A stretch of DNA of 64,000 bases. Origin: Pseudomonas thermotolerans DSM 14292. GTDB taxonomy: Bacteria; Pseudomonadota; Gammaproteobacteria; Pseudomonadales; Pseudomonadaceae. The DNA lies in assembly GCF_000364625.1 (NCBI RefSeq), contig NZ_KB822607.1, positions 62,001 to 126,000 on the forward strand. The letters run 5' to 3'. The notes beneath the pieces were generated by a model, which saw only the letters and a program-made list of their open reading frames with translations, did no database searches and was not told where the DNA came from. How positions within the stretch are numbered: position 1 is the stretch's first letter; each line of letters opens with the position of its first letter. Of this stretch, positions 10,445 through 19,496 are shown one piece after another. The translations under genes and the position numbers were made by a program.

Positions 10445-11047
10445 ATGCCGTCGTCCGCCCTGCGCCCCGTCCGACTGCTGATCTATGCCGTCGTGCTTGC
10501 CGTCTGCGTCTGGAGCCTGTGGCGGCAGTGGCCGCAGCGGCAGGCCGAGCCGTTGCCTTGGTTGGACGACTGGCAGCAGGCGCTGTTCGTCCCCTTGGCC
10601 GGCGGCGAGCTCGAGGTGCGGCGCCTGCGCGAGCGGGTGGCCGGTCGCCTGTGGCTGGCGCCGCGGGGTGAGGCGGGGCCGCGCCTGTTGTACCGCGCCG
10701 ACTGGCGGGACGGAGCCGCGCGCTGGAGGTTGGAAGCCGAGCTGGCGCTTAGCGACCGCGAGCGCGCCAGCCTGCTCGATGCCTTGGGGGCCCGCGCCGA
10801 GGACGAACCGCAGGAACTCAGCGACGCGTTGCTCGACCAGCTGGGCGGACACCGCCTAGCCGGGCTGCTGCTCAAGCCCGAGCAGGAGGTCCGCGCCGAG
10901 CGCCTGAGCGCCAGCCTGGGCGCGCCGCGGGTGCGCTTCCGCCTGCCGGAAGGCGGCGAGGCCTGGTTCTACCCGCAGGCCGGGCTGACCCTGTTCTACA
11001 CCGACGGCCGTCTCGACCTGCTCCAGGTGGCGCCGCTCCGGCCCTAG
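10445..11047 (+). CDS. Conserved membrane-anchored protein of unknown function
   Basis: 200 residues beginning MPSSALRPVRLLIYAV with one transmembrane segment at about residues 10-26, and the rest probably outside the cytoplasm, rich in Arg, Leu and Glu. No known domain is recognised. ATG at 10445 is preceded by TGGAG (10433-10437) and directly follows the rpoH terminator. It converges on mtgA with a four-base overlap. Homologues appear to occupy the same place between rpoH and mtgA in other Pseudomonas. Function is not assigned. Confidence 0.75.
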   Translation: MPSSALRPVRLLIYAVVLAVCVWSLWRQWPQRQAEPLPWLDDWQQALFVPLAGGELEVRRLRERVAGRLWLAPRGEAGPRLLYRADWRDGAARWRLEAELALSDRERASLLDALGARAEDEPQELSDALLDQLGGHRLAGLLLKPEQEVRAERLSASLGAPRVRFRLPEGGEAWFYPQAGLTLFYTDGRLDLLQVAPLRP

Positions 11048-11772
11048 GGTAGCGCGGCCCGCAGCCAGGCCGGCCTGTTCGGGTCGAGGCGCGCCAAGTA
11101 GCCGCTGCCGCCGAGCTGGCGGACCTGCTGGCGGATCCACGCGGAGCGGCGCAGCACGTAGGAATCCGGGCGGCTGGCGCTCCAGCGGTGCGGGTTGGGC
11201 AGCACCGCGGCGAGCTGGCTGGCCTGCACGCTGGACAGGTAGGGCGCGCCGATGCCGAAGTGGTGGCGGGCGGCGGCCTCGGCGCCGAACACCCCGGCGC
11301 CCCACTCGACGCTGTTCAGGTACACCTCGAGGATCCGTTGCTTCGGCCAGAACAGCTCGATCAGCAGGGTGAACCAGGCCTCCAGGCCCTTGCGCGCCCA
11401 GCTGCGCCCGGACCACAGGAAGAGGTTCTTGGCCACCTGCTGGCTGAGGGTGCTGGCGCCGCGCAGCGAGCCGCCGCGCTCGTTGTGGGCGATGGCCTGG
11501 CGGATGGCGTCGACGTCGAAGCCCCAGTGGCTGGCGAACTTCTGGTCCTCGCCGGCGATCACCGCCATCTTCAGGCTGTCCGGCAGCTCGGCCCAGGGCC
11601 GCCAGCGGCGCTGCAGGTCGATCGGCCGGCCATCGATCCAGGAGGCGATCTTGCGCTCCACCATCAGCGCGCTGCCCGGCGGCGGCACCCAGCGCAGCAC
11701 CAGAACCAGCGCGGCACTGGCGGCCATCGCCCAGAGCAGGAGCTTGAAGAAGCGGAACAGGAGTGCGCGCAT
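11044..11772 (-). CDS. mtgA: Monofunctional biosynthetic peptidoglycan transglycosylase MtgA
   Basis: 242 residues: an N-terminal transmembrane helix (LLLWAMAASAALVLVLRW, about 11-28) then a GT51 glycosyltransferase domain. The GT51 signatures are visible: the catalytic glutamate in VIAGEDQKFASHWGFD, GASTLSQQVAKNLFL, the second acidic motif RILEVYLNSVEWG and GVFGAEAAARHHF. There is no transpeptidase domain, as expected for MtgA. It polymerises lipid II glycan strands at the outer face of the inner membrane. Confidence 0.95.
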   Translation of the reverse strand: MRALLFRFFKLLLWAMAASAALVLVLRWVPPPGSALMVERKIASWIDGRPIDLQRRWRPWAELPDSLKMAVIAGEDQKFASHWGFDVDAIRQAIAHNERGGSLRGASTLSQQVAKNLFLWSGRSWARKGLEAWFTLLIELFWPKQRILEVYLNSVEWGAGVFGAEAAARHHFGIGAPYLSSVQASQLAAVLPNPHRWSASRPDSYVLRRSAWIRQQVRQLGGSGYLARLDPNRPAWLRAALP

Positions 11773-11857
11773 GTGACGCCTTGGCCTGGAAGCGGGAGGC
11801 GGCCATTATAGCGGGCGCTTTTCGTCCGACCGGCATCTTCCCCGAGGAGAATCGAGC

Positions 11858-12232
11858 ATGCTGCGTATCCTGATGTTGCTGGCCGCCTTCTTCGGCTTCA
11901 CCGCGGTGGCCCTCGGCGCCTTCGCCGCCCATGGCCTGAAGGGCCAACTGAGCGCCGAGCTGCTGACGGTGTTCCAGACCGGGGTGCACTACCAGATGGT
12001 CCACGCCCTGGCGCTGCTCGCCGTGGTGCTGCTCGGCCTGCACGCGCCCGGCAGGGCGCTGCTGGCGGCCGGCGGGCTGTTCGTGCTGGGCATCCTGCTG
12101 TTCTCCGGTAGCCTCTACCTGCTGGCGCTGACCGGCACCCGGGCGCTTGGCGCCATCACCCCGTTCGGCGGCGTGTCCTTCCTGGGCGGCTGGCTGAGCC
12201 TGGGGATCGCCGGTTGGAATCTGCTGCGATAA
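11858..12232 (+). CDS. DUF423 (YgdD-type) small inner-membrane protein
   Basis: 124 residues with four hydrophobic helices and the family pattern FGFTAVALGAFAAHGLKG near the N-terminus, HYQMVHALALL in the middle and PFGGVSFLGGWL near the end, diagnostic of DUF423. Start at 11858 has GAGGAGA about 10 bases upstream. Function of the family is unknown. It stands alone between divergent mtgA and thiS. Confidence 0.88.
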   Translation: MLRILMLLAAFFGFTAVALGAFAAHGLKGQLSAELLTVFQTGVHYQMVHALALLAVVLLGLHAPGRALLAAGGLFVLGILLFSGSLYLLALTGTRALGAITPFGGVSFLGGWLSLGIAGWNLLR

Positions 12233-12326
12233 GCTGACCCGTGCGTCAGCTGCCGCGCCCCGTGCCTTGGTCCGCCGGCGTCTATGGCGCTAGAATGCCG
12301 GCCCTTCCCTCCGGTGATCGCCAGCC

Positions 12327-12527
12327 ATGCGTATTCAACTGAACGGTGAACCCTACGAGCTGCCCGAAGGCGACAGCCTGGCCGACCTGCTCGCGCGCCT
12401 GGACCTGACCGGCAAGCGCGTGGCGGTGGAGCTGAACCTGGACATCGTGCCGCGCAGCGAACATGCCCGCACCCTTCTGCGCGAGGGCGATCGGATCGAG
12501 ATCGTCCACGCCATCGGCGGCGGCTGA
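12327..12527 (+). CDS. thiS: Sulfur-carrier protein ThiS
   Basis: 66-residue ubiquitin-fold protein ending in the diagnostic Gly-Gly tail (HAIGGG). The C-terminal glycine is adenylated and thiocarboxylated to supply sulfur for the thiazole ring of thiamine. It lies 67 bases upstream of thiG, its partner enzyme. The tail here carries three glycines; length is normal. Confidence 0.94.
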   Translation: MRIQLNGEPYELPEGDSLADLLARLDLTGKRVAVELNLDIVPRSEHARTLLREGDRIEIVHAIGGG

Positions 12528-12594
12528 TGGGCGGGGTGCCTGCCCGCTCCGCACCACCTCCATCCGCTCTACCTGCCTAGCAAGAGGATTCCCG

Positions 12595-13389
12595 ATGAGC
12601 CAAGTTCGCACCGACAAGCCCTTCACCCTGGCCGGCCGCACCTACCAGTCGCGCCTGCTGGTCGGCACCGGCAAGTACAAGGATCTCGACGAGACCCGCG
12701 CGGCCATCGAGGCCTCGGGGGCGGAGATCGTCACCGTCGCGGTGCGCCGCACCAACATCGGCCAGACCTCCGGCGAGCCGAACCTGCTGGACGTGATCTC
12801 CCCGGACCGATACACCATCCTGCCCAATACCGCCGGCTGCTACACCGCCGAGGACGCGGTGCGCACCTGCCGCCTGGCCCGCGAGCTGCTCGACGGCCAC
12901 AAGCTGGTCAAGCTGGAGGTGCTGGCCGACCAGAAGACCCTGTTCCCCAACGTGGTCGAGACCCTTAAGGCCGCCGAAGTGCTGGTCAAGGAAGGCTTCG
13001 ACGTGATGGTCTACACCAGCGACGACCCGGTGATCGCCCGCCGCCTGGCGGAGATCGGCTGCGTCGCGGTAATGCCGCTGGCCGGCCTGATCGGCACCGG
13101 CCTGGGTATCTGCAACCCCTACAACCTGCGCATCATCCTCGAGGAGGCCACGGTGCCGGTGCTGGTGGATGCCGGGGTGGGCACCGCCTCCGACGCCACC
13201 ATCGCCATGGAGCTGGGCTGCGACGCGGTGCTGATGAACAGCGCCATCGCCCACGCCCAGGATCCGGTGCTGATGGCCCGGGCCATGAAGCACGCCATCG
13301 AGGCCGGGCGCCTCGCCTACCTGGCCGGGCGCATGCCGAAGAAGCTCTACGCCAGCGCCTCGTCGCCGCTGGAAGGCCTGATCCGCTGA
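12595..13389 (+). CDS. thiG: Thiazole synthase ThiG
   Basis: 264-residue TIM-barrel enzyme that condenses deoxyxylulose 5-phosphate, dehydroglycine and ThiS thiocarboxylate into the thiamine thiazole. Visible motifs include [10 protein letters not shown], the imine-forming lysine in [10 protein letters not shown] (about residue 106), [27 protein letters not shown] and [17 protein letters not shown] at 12595 is preceded by AAGAGGA. A GC-rich hairpin without a U-tract follows at about 13404-13430; no clear terminator is seen before trmB. Confidence 0.96.
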   Translation: MSQVRTDKPFTLAGRTYQSRLLVGTGKYKDLDETRAAIEASGAEIVTVAVRRTNIGQTSGEPNLLDVISPDRYTILPNTAGCYTAEDAVRTCRLARELLDGHKLVKLEVLADQKTLFPNVVETLKAAEVLVKEGFDVMVYTSDDPVIARRLAEIGCVAVMPLAGLIGTGLGICNPYNLRIILEEATVPVLVDAGVGTASDATIAMELGCDAVLMNSAIAHAQDPVLMARAMKHAIEAGRLAYLAGRMPKKLYASASSPLEGLIR

Positions 13390-13453
13390 GTTCCACATTC
13401 CCAGGCGGGGGTGGCGTGCGTCGCCCCCGCGCACCTTCCGCCCGAGTTGTCCC

Positions 13454-14167
13454 ATGACCGAGACCCAGATCACTCCCGAACAGCAGCAACCCCGCCTGCG
13501 CACCATCAAGAGCTACGTGATGCGCGCCGGGCGCATCACCGAGGCCCAGCAGCGCGCCCTCGACGAGGGCTGGCCGCGCTTCGGGCTGGAGCTGGATGCC
13601 GGCCTGCAGGACTTCGACAGGGTGTTCGGCCGCCAGGCGCCGCGCACCCTGGAAATCGGCTTCGGCATGGGCCAGTCGCTGCTGGAGATGGCCGCGGCGG
13701 CGCCCGAGCAGGATTTCATCGGCGTCGAGGTGCACAAGCCGGGCGTCGGCGCGCTGATCAACGGCCTGCTCAAGCAGGGTCTCACCAACGTGCGCATCTA
13801 CAGCTGCGACGCCATCGACGTTCTGCGCCAGTGCGTCCCCGACGCCAGCCTGGAGCGCGTCCTGCTGTTCTTCCCCGATCCCTGGCACAAGGCCCGTCAC
13901 CACAAGCGGCGCATCGTTCAGCCGGCGTTCGCCGAACTGGTGCGCCAGAAGCTCCGCGTTGGCGGCGTGCTGCACATGGCCACCGACTGGGAGCCCTACG
14001 CCGAGCACATGCTCGAGGTGCTGAGTGCCGCCCCCGGCTACCGCAACCTGGCCGCCGACGGCCGCTACGTGCCGCGCCCGGCGGAGCGCCCGGTGACCAA
14101 GTTCGAGCGCCGCGGCGAGCGCCTCGGGCATGGCGTCTGGGACCTCAAGTTCCAACGCATCGACTGA
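13454..14167 (+). CDS. trmB: tRNA (guanine-46-N7)-methyltransferase TrmB
   Basis: 237 residues. The SAM-binding loop [14 protein letters not shown], the acidic loop [13 protein letters not shown] and the TrmB signature [17 protein letters not shown] are present, with the C-terminal catalytic region [11 protein letters not shown] and [14 protein letters not shown]. It forms m7G46 in tRNA variable loops. It follows thiG by 64 bases on the same strand. Confidence 0.95.
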   Translation: MTETQITPEQQQPRLRTIKSYVMRAGRITEAQQRALDEGWPRFGLELDAGLQDFDRVFGRQAPRTLEIGFGMGQSLLEMAAAAPEQDFIGVEVHKPGVGALINGLLKQGLTNVRIYSCDAIDVLRQCVPDASLERVLLFFPDPWHKARHHKRRIVQPAFAELVRQKLRVGGVLHMATDWEPYAEHMLEVLSAAPGYRNLAADGRYVPRPAERPVTKFERRGERLGHGVWDLKFQRID

Positions 14168-14293
14168 CCAACCGGTCGTCCGGAATCCTTCGCAATCCCT
14201 CCTCGCAGGCGAGACAGCGCCGGCACGCGGACCTAACATGCCCGCGCGCCGGATGCGCACGCCAACACAATCACAATGACCAACGAGGCTGGA

Positions 14294-14311
14294 GCGACGC
14301 CAGGGCGTCGC
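14294..14311 (+). promoter_or_regulatory. Hairpin just upstream of the DUF1329 gene start
   Basis: GCGACGCC (14294-14301), AG, GGCGTCGC (14304-14311): a perfect 8-bp stem five bases before the AAGGAG ribosome-binding site (14316-14321). It could shield or expose the site, or be a remnant of a repeat. The rest of the 162-base interval after trmB shows no gene. Confidence 0.4.
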
Positions 14312-14329
14312 TGCGAAGGAGTATCCGTC

Positions 14330-15670
14330 TTGAAATCGCTCACCCTTCTGCTGCTGGCGCTGGCCATGCTGCCGGCGCATGCCAAGGTCGGCCCTGAACA
14401 GGCCGAGCGGCTCGGCCGCGATCTCACCCCGCTGGGCGCCGAGCGCGCCGGTAACGCCGCCGGCAGCATCCCGGCCTGGGAGGGCGGCCTGGACAGGCCG
14501 ATCCCCGGCTACCGGCCGGGCATGCACCATCCCGACCCCTACGCCTCCGACCCCGTGCTCTACACGGTCGATCGCGACAACCTGGAACGCTACCGCGAGC
14601 TGCTGGCCCCCGGCCTGCAGCGCCTGCTCGAGCGCCAGCCGGACTACCGCCTGCGGGTGCTGCCGACCCGCCGCAGTGCGGCGGCGCCGCAGCGCATCTA
14701 CGCGGCGACCCGCTACAACGCGGAGCATGCCGAGTTGATCGCCGGTGGCAACGGCGTGCAGGGCGCCGCGGCGGGGATTCCCTTCCCGCTGCCGCAGGAC
14801 GGCCAGGAGGCAATCTGGAACCACGTGATGCGCTACCGCGGCGAGCAGATCCACATGCTCACCAACCAGGCCGCGGTGCTCGCCAACGGCAGCTACAACC
14901 TGCTCAAGCTGGACCGCCACATCTACTTCGTCTACGGTCGCGAGGGCATGACCCCGCAGGGTCTGGACAACACCCTGTTCTACTACAAGTACCGGGTGGT
15001 GGCGCCGGCCAGGGTGGCCGGCTCGGCGCTGGTGGTGCAGGAGACCCTCGACCAGGTGCTGGCGATCCGCAAGGCCTGGCGCTTCAACCGTGGCGAACGG
15101 CGGGTGCGCCGCCTGCCGATGCTCGCCTACGACAGCCCGCAGCCGGACACCAACGGCATGGCCTTCGCCGACCAGGTGGACACCTACAACGGCGCCCCGG
15201 ACCGCTACCAGTGGCAGTTGCTCGGCAAGCGCGAGATGCTGGTGCCCTACAACAGCTACGCGGTGCACCGCCAGGGCCTGCCCTATGCGGAGATCCTCCA
15301 GCCCAGGCACGTCAATCCCGAACTGCTGCGCTACGAGCTGCACCGCGTCTGGGTGGTGGAGGCGCAGCTGCGCACCGGCTTCAGCCACCCCTACGCGAAG
15401 CGCCGCTTCTACCTCGACGAGGACAGCTGGCAGATCCTCCTCGTCGACCTCTACGACAGGCGCGGCGAGCTGGTCGGTCTGCAGGAGAGCCATCCGATCA
15501 GCTACTACGAGGTGCCCATGTTCGGTAGCACCCTGGAGACCATCTACGACTTCGTCGGCGGTCGCTACTTCGTCGATGGCCTGGACAACAACGAGCCGAT
15601 GTACGACTTCCAGGTGGCCCTCAGCCCGCGCGACTTCACCCCGCAGGCGCTGCGCCGCGAGGGCAACTGA
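14330..15670 (+). CDS. Secreted DUF1329 family protein (outer-membrane lipoprotein-sorting-like fold)
   Basis: 446 residues from a TTG start at 14330, preceded at eight bases by AAGGAG. This start gives a clean signal peptide, MKSLTLLLLALAMLPAHA, cleaved before KVGPEQ. The mature protein opens with the DUF1329 pattern LGRDLTPLGAERAGN and carries AWEGGLDRP and repeated aromatic-rich strands (RFYLDEDSWQILLVDLYD). The family is common in Pseudomonas, often near RND or lipid-handling genes, and adopts a LolB-like fold by prediction. No partner gene is adjacent here. An upstream in-frame ATG at 14276 would translate through the hairpin and ribosome-binding site and is rejected. Confidence 0.82.
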   Translation: MKSLTLLLLALAMLPAHAKVGPEQAERLGRDLTPLGAERAGNAAGSIPAWEGGLDRPIPGYRPGMHHPDPYASDPVLYTVDRDNLERYRELLAPGLQRLLERQPDYRLRVLPTRRSAAAPQRIYAATRYNAEHAELIAGGNGVQGAAAGIPFPLPQDGQEAIWNHVMRYRGEQIHMLTNQAAVLANGSYNLLKLDRHIYFVYGREGMTPQGLDNTLFYYKYRVVAPARVAGSALVVQETLDQVLAIRKAWRFNRGERRVRRLPMLAYDSPQPDTNGMAFADQVDTYNGAPDRYQWQLLGKREMLVPYNSYAVHRQGLPYAEILQPRHVNPELLRYELHRVWVVEAQLRTGFSHPYAKRRFYLDEDSWQILLVDLYDRRGELVGLQESHPISYYEVPMFGSTLETIYDFVGGRYFVDGLDNNEPMYDFQVALSPRDFTPQALRREGN

Positions 15671-15677
15671 GCCGGCC

Positions 15678-16106
15678 TCAGCCGCGCGACCAGCGCATCG
15701 TCAGTTCGGGCTGGCCGGTGTGCGGGTCGCATGTCTCGTTGACCGTCACGAAGCCGCCGGCCCGGTAGAAGGCCAGCGCCCGGGCATTGGCGCGGTAGAC
15801 GCTCAGTTCGAGGCTGGCGCGGCGGCGCTTGGCCGCATCCAGCAGCAGGCGGCCCAGGCCGCGAGCCTGCGCCTTCGGGCTGACGAACAGCGCGGCCAGG
15901 CGCTGCCCATGCAGCGACGCGAAACCGACCACGCGCCCGTTTTCCTCCAGCACCAGGGTCTCGGCCTGGGGCAGATAGTGTTCGCGCATGGCGGGCAATC
16001 GTTCGCGCCAGAAGCTCGCCGGCACGAAGTCGTGGGCCTGGATGGAGGCCTTCAGCCATATGTCCAGTACGGCGTCGCCGTCCGTGGGCAGGTAGGGACG
16101 AATCAT
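15678..16106 (-). CDS. GNAT-family N-acetyltransferase (YjaB-like)
   Basis: 142 residues. It starts MIRPYLPTDGDAVLDIWLKAS, with AHDFVPASFW as in YjaB-like acetyltransferases. The acetyl-CoA pyrophosphate loop is SPKAQARGLGRLLLDAAK and the C-terminal GNAT segment is VYRANARALAFYRAGGF. It transfers acetyl from acetyl-CoA to an unidentified amine. It converges with the DUF1329 gene, the stops being seven bases apart. Confidence 0.85.
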   Translation of the reverse strand: MIRPYLPTDGDAVLDIWLKASIQAHDFVPASFWRERLPAMREHYLPQAETLVLEENGRVVGFASLHGQRLAALFVSPKAQARGLGRLLLDAAKRRRASLELSVYRANARALAFYRAGGFVTVNETCDPHTGQPELTMRWSRG

Positions 16107-16175
16107 GGTGCAGTCCTGGGCGCGGAGCTGGTCCTGGCGAGGCGCCGCCGCGGCCGGATCGGGCAGCGGCGCGCG

Positions 16176-16499
16176 CTAGTTGCGATCGGCGATCACTCCG
16201 ATCAGGAAGAACACCAGCAGCAGCACCGGGGCCAGCGCGTAGTTGTTGAAGTAGTTGAGGCCCTTGGCCAGCCAGGGGGTGAGGAAGATGATCGCCAGCC
16301 CGTAGCCCACCGCGCAGAGGATCACGAACAGCAGGGTGCGGAACACGAAGTTCAGCCCGCCGATGCGCTGCTGCACCCAGGCGTTGATGCCCGGCCCGAA
16401 CAGCACCAGCAGGGTGGCCATGATGGCCAGGGAGATGTCGTGGAGATGGCCGCGCGTCCAGCGGGACAGGGTGGCGATCAGGTCGAGTATCAGGTCCAT
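16176..16499 (-). CDS. DUF3392 inner-membrane protein
   Basis: 107 residues, strongly hydrophobic, with three predicted membrane helices and the family sequence GPGINAWVQQRIGGLNFVFRTLLF-like core. The family is confined to gammaproteobacteria and has no assigned function. Start ATG at 16499; the 105 bases upstream up to hemW hold no further gene. Confidence 0.8.
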   Translation of the reverse strand: MDLILDLIATLSRWTRGHLHDISLAIMATLLVLFGPGINAWVQQRIGGLNFVFRTLLFVILCAVGYGLAIIFLTPWLAKGLNYFNNYALAPVLLLVFFLIGVIADRN

Positions 16500-16604
16500 G
16501 CGGTTCCTTGGCGCTAGTCGAAAGGGGCGAGTTTAAGGCCTCGGGACGCCCCTGCCGAGTCGCCGGGTGGCGCGAATGTGGTCGGCTCGACGAAACGCCC
16601 GGCC

Positions 16605-17843
16605 TCAGGCGAGGAACAGCTGCAGCAGATCGTTGAGGAACAGCTGACCGCGCGGGGTGGCCACCAGACGCTCCGGGTCGCTGTCCAGCAGGCCGCGGCG
16701 CTCGGCTTCGTGGCGTGCGGCGGCGAGCTGGCCGAGTGGCAGGCCGGTGCGCTCGGGGAACAGCGTGGCGGGTACCCCCTCGGTGAGGCGCAGGGCGTTC
16801 ATCAGGAACTCGAAGGGCAGCTCGTCCGCCTCGAGCAGCCGCTCGCCGGCCTGGAAACGCTTGCCGGGGGCCAGGTAGTCCTTCGGCAGGCGGGTCTTCC
16901 AGGTGCGCCGGATGCGTCCGTCCGGAGCGCTCAGCTTGGCATGGGCGCCGGCGCCGATGCCGAGGAAGTCGCCGAAGGTCCAGTAGTTGAGGTTGTGCCG
17001 GGCGCGCCGGCCGGCGCGGGCGTAGGCGGAGATCTCGTACTGGGCGTAGCCCTGCTCGGCGAGCAGCGCCTGGCCGGCCTCCTGGATGTCCCAGAGCACG
17101 TCGTCCTCGGGCAGGGCCGGCGGCTGGTTCCAGAACACCGTGTTCGGCTCCAGGGTCAGCTGGTACCAGGAAAGATGGGTCGGGGTCTGGGCGATGGCGG
17201 TGCGCAGGTCGGCCAGGGCGTCTTCCACGCTTTGCCCGGGCAGGCCGTGCATGAGGTCGAGATTGAAGTTGTCGAAGCCGGCGGCCCGCGCCATGTCCGC
17301 CGCGCGGATTGCCTCGGCGCCGTCGTGGATGCGCCCGAGGGCCTTGAGCTGGGCCTCCTGGAAGCTCTGGATGCCGATCGACAAGCGGTTGATGCCGAGC
17401 TGTCGATAGTCGCGGAACTTGGCCTGCTCGAAGGTCCCGGGGTTGGCCTCCAGGGTGATCTCGATGTCCGCGGCGAAGGGTACGCGCCTTTCCACGCCCT
17501 CCAGCAGGCGGCCTAGGGCGCGGGCGGAGAACAGGCTGGGGGTGCCGCCGCCGAAGAAGATGGAGATCAGCTCACGACCGTGGACCTGCGCGAGATCCGC
17601 TTCCAAGTCGGCGAGCAGGGCGTCCACGTAGGCCTCTTCCGGCAGCTCGGCGCCGGCGGCGTGGGAGTTGAAGTCGCAGTACGGGCACTTGCGCACGCAC
17701 CAGGGGATGTGGACGTAGAGGGCCAGGGGGGGCAGTTGGAAGGCCGTTTCCCTCTCCCCAACCCCTCGCCCGGCGGGCGAGGCGCTCGCCGCGTGCCCCC
17801 CACCCCCTGGGAGAGGGGGCGGGGCTGAGGGCCTGCGGCTCAC
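16605..17843 (-). CDS. hemW: HemW-type radical SAM heme chaperone with repeat-derived N-terminus
   Basis: 412 residues. The radical-SAM cluster motif CX3CX2C (CVRKCPYC, residues 49-56) follows [31 protein letters not shown] and the C-terminal HemW domain ([11 protein letters not shown]) identify HemW, a heme-binding relative of HemN rather than coproporphyrinogen oxidase. Residues 5-32 are Pro/Gly/Ala-rich and encoded by a palindromic repeat element. No in-frame ATG, GTG or TTG lies between that element and the cysteine motif, so translation must begin at GTG 17843, which overlaps the rdgB stop (GTGA). The fused leader is therefore probably translated. Without it the protein would match family length. 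Confidence 0.9.
   Translation of the reverse strand: MSRRPSAPPPLPGGGGHAASASPAGRGVGERETAFQLPPLALYVHIPWCVRKCPYCDFNSHAAGAELPEEAYVDALLADLEADLAQVHGRELISIFFGGGTPSLFSARALGRLLEGVERRVPFAADIEITLEANPGTFEQAKFRDYRQLGINRLSIGIQSFQEAQLKALGRIHDGAEAIRAADMARAAGFDNFNLDLMHGLPGQSVEDALADLRTAIAQTPTHLSWYQLTLEPNTVFWNQPPALPEDDVLWDIQEAGQALLAEQGYAQYEISAYARAGRRARHNLNYWTFGDFLGIGAGAHAKLSAPDGRIRRTWKTRLPKDYLAPGKRFQAGERLLEADELPFEFLMNALRLTEGVPATLFPERTGLPLGQLAAARHEAERRGLLDSDPERLVATPRGQLFLNDLLQLFLA
17750..17831. repeat. Palindromic repeat element inserted in the 5' end of hemW
   Basis: Outer arms CCCTCTCCC (17750-17758) and GGGAGAGGG (17809-17817) enclose an inner hairpin CCTCGCCCG (17764-17772)/CGGGCGAGG (17774-17782). The flanking GGGGCTGAGGG resembles the ends of REP-like intergenic repeats common in high-GC bacteria. 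A related copy occurs at 49835-49872. Such repeats normally sit between genes; this one lies within the hemW frame. Confidence 0.75.
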
Positions 17844-18436
17844 GCCAGTCCCAAGCGCTGGCGCAGCTGCGCCATGGCGCGGGCGCGGTGGCTCAGGCGG
17901 TTTTTCTCGGCCGGCGGTAGTTCGGCGCTGGAGCAGTTGGCCTCCGGCACCCAGAACAGCGGGTCGTAGCCGAAGCCGTGCTCGCCCCGCGGGGCATGCA
18001 GGATGCGACCGTGCCAGAGGCCCTCGCAGAGGATCGGCAGAGGGTCCTCGGCGTGTCGCAGCAGGGCCAGGGCGCAGACGAACTGGGCGCCGCGCTCGGC
18101 GTCCGGGACGTCCTTGAGCGCCTCCAGCAGCTTGGCGTTGTTGGCGGCGTCGCCCCGGCCATCGGCGTAGCGCGCCGAATAGATGCCCGGGGCGCCGCCC
18201 AGGGCGTCCACCGCCAGGCCGGAGTCGTCGGCCAGCGCCGGCAGGCCGGAGACCCGCGCGGCATGGCGGGCCTTGAGGATGGCGTTCTCGATGAAGCTCA
18301 GTCCGGTCTCCTCCGGCTCGTGGCTGCTGAACTCGGCCACCGAGCGGACGCGCACGGCGTCGCCGAGCATGGCCTGGAGTTCCTTGAGCTTTCCGGGGTT
18401 GTGGCTGGCGAGGACGAGTTCGGGAAAGGGCATCAT
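17840..18436 (-). CDS. rdgB: dITP/XTP pyrophosphatase RdgB
   Basis: 198 residues. [19 protein letters not shown] is the Ham1/RdgB N-terminus; [20 protein letters not shown] and [13 protein letters not shown] are the substrate and metal motifs, and LSHRARAM the C-terminal base-recognition segment. It hydrolyses dITP, XTP and related deaminated purine triphosphates to monophosphates. Tandem start codons ATGATG overlap the upstream stop; the stop overlaps the hemW GTG. Part of a tightly coupled DUF4426-rdgB-hemW unit. Confidence 0.96.
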   Translation of the reverse strand: MMPFPELVLASHNPGKLKELQAMLGDAVRVRSVAEFSSHEPEETGLSFIENAILKARHAARVSGLPALADDSGLAVDALGGAPGIYSARYADGRGDAANNAKLLEALKDVPDAERGAQFVCALALLRHAEDPLPILCEGLWHGRILHAPRGEHGFGYDPLFWVPEANCSSAELPPAEKNRLSHRARAMAQLRQRLGLA

Positions 18437-18852
18437 GGGTCGGGGAAGACTTCCTGGGTGAATTCGAAACTGTTCACGCTGCCTTCGCCTGCCTGCACCT
18501 GGATGGCGAAGCGCAGCACCTCCTGCTGGTCAATGGGGAACTGCGCCAGGTAGTAGATGGCGCCCCCTTCGTTGACCTCGCGGAAATCCAGGGGGCGGCT
18601 CTTGCCGATCAGGTCGGTGACCTGTCCGCTGACCTTGGCATGGCTCGCCTGGCCGGCCTTGAGCACGGCGACGTTGAGGATGCCCCGGGTCTTGCTGCGG
18701 GGCAGGCCCACGGCGTTGGCGATTTCCGGTTGCAGGAAACTGGAGTTGAAGGCGCTGTAGTGCACGTCCAGCTCGCCGAAGCTGATCTTGCGCTCGGCCA
18801 GCGCCGGCAGGGCCAGGCACAGGGCGCAGAGGAACGTCAGAAGGCGGCGCAT
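18433..18852 (-). CDS. Secreted DUF4426 protein
   Basis: 139 residues with a signal peptide [19 protein letters not shown] cleaved before ERKISFGE. The mature part carries [20 protein letters not shown], typical of DUF4426, a beta-rich periplasmic family of unknown function found beside rdgB/metW in Pseudomonas. Its stop overlaps the rdgB start and it begins 19 bases after metW, so it is within the metX-metW-DUF4426-rdgB-hemW run. Confidence 0.82.
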   Translation of the reverse strand: MRRLLTFLCALCLALPALAERKISFGELDVHYSAFNSSFLQPEIANAVGLPRSKTRGILNVAVLKAGQASHAKVSGQVTDLIGKSRPLDFREVNEGGAIYYLAQFPIDQQEVLRFAIQVQAGEGSVNSFEFTQEVFPDP

Positions 18853-18871
18853 GGTGTATCTCCTTGGCAGG

Positions 18872-19492
18872 TCAGACGGCGATGCGGTGATCCTGGACGC
18901 CAGGTCCGCTGACGCGGTAGATCCCGATCTCTCCCAACAGATTAGGCCAAAGGCGGCTGGCCAGACCGTCGCGGTGCTGCTGGTCGACGGCCAGGCGGTC
19001 GAGCACCCGGACCTGACGCTCGCGGCACAGCGCCTCGAAGTCCTTGAAGGTGCAGAAGTGGATGTTCGGGGTGTTGTACCAAGTGTAGGGCAGGAACTCC
19101 GACACCGGCATGCGCCCCTTGGTGGCCAGGTACCAGCGGCAGCGCCAGTGGCCGAAGTTGGGGAAGGTGATGATGCAGGTGCGACCGACCCGGAGCATCT
19201 CGTCGAGCACCAGGTGCGGGTAGTGCAGGGCCTGCAGCGACTGGGTCATGACCACCACGTCGAAGCTGTTGCTGGCGAAGTTGCCGAGCCCCTCGTCGAG
19301 GTTCTGCTCGATGACGTTGACGCCGCGCTCCACGCACTGGGCGATCTTCTCGGGGTCGATCTCCAGGCCGTAGCCGCTGACCCGCTTGTGGTCGCGCAGC
19401 CAGGCGAGGAACTCGCCGTTGCCGCAGCCCAGGTCGAGCACCCGGCTGCCGTCGGGAATCCATTCCTGGATGATCTCCAGATCCGCTCGCAT
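18872..19492 (-). CDS. metW: MetW methyltransferase-like protein of methionine biosynthesis
   Basis: 206 residues with a class I SAM-binding fold: RVLDLGCGNGEFLAWL, GLEIDPEKIAQCVERG and FDVVVMTQSLQAL, then FPNFGHWRCRWYLATKGRMPV typical of MetW. MetW acts with MetX in converting homoserine to its acylated form; in several proteobacteria the two form a complex. It starts four bases after the metX stop, so the two are co-translated. Confidence 0.94.
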   Translation of the reverse strand: MRADLEIIQEWIPDGSRVLDLGCGNGEFLAWLRDHKRVSGYGLEIDPEKIAQCVERGVNVIEQNLDEGLGNFASNSFDVVVMTQSLQALHYPHLVLDEMLRVGRTCIITFPNFGHWRCRWYLATKGRMPVSEFLPYTWYNTPNIHFCTFKDFEALCRERQVRVLDRLAVDQQHRDGLASRLWPNLLGEIGIYRVSGPGVQDHRIAV

Positions 19493-19496
19493 GTGG

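Noticed and set aside
13404..13430. Terminator after thiG
   Set aside because: GCGGGGG and CCCCCGC can pair, but the loop is long and no T-run follows.
16605..17843. Coproporphyrinogen III oxidase HemN
   Set aside because: The N-terminus and C-terminal domain follow the HemW pattern (single CX3CX2C after [15 protein letters not shown]), not HemN.
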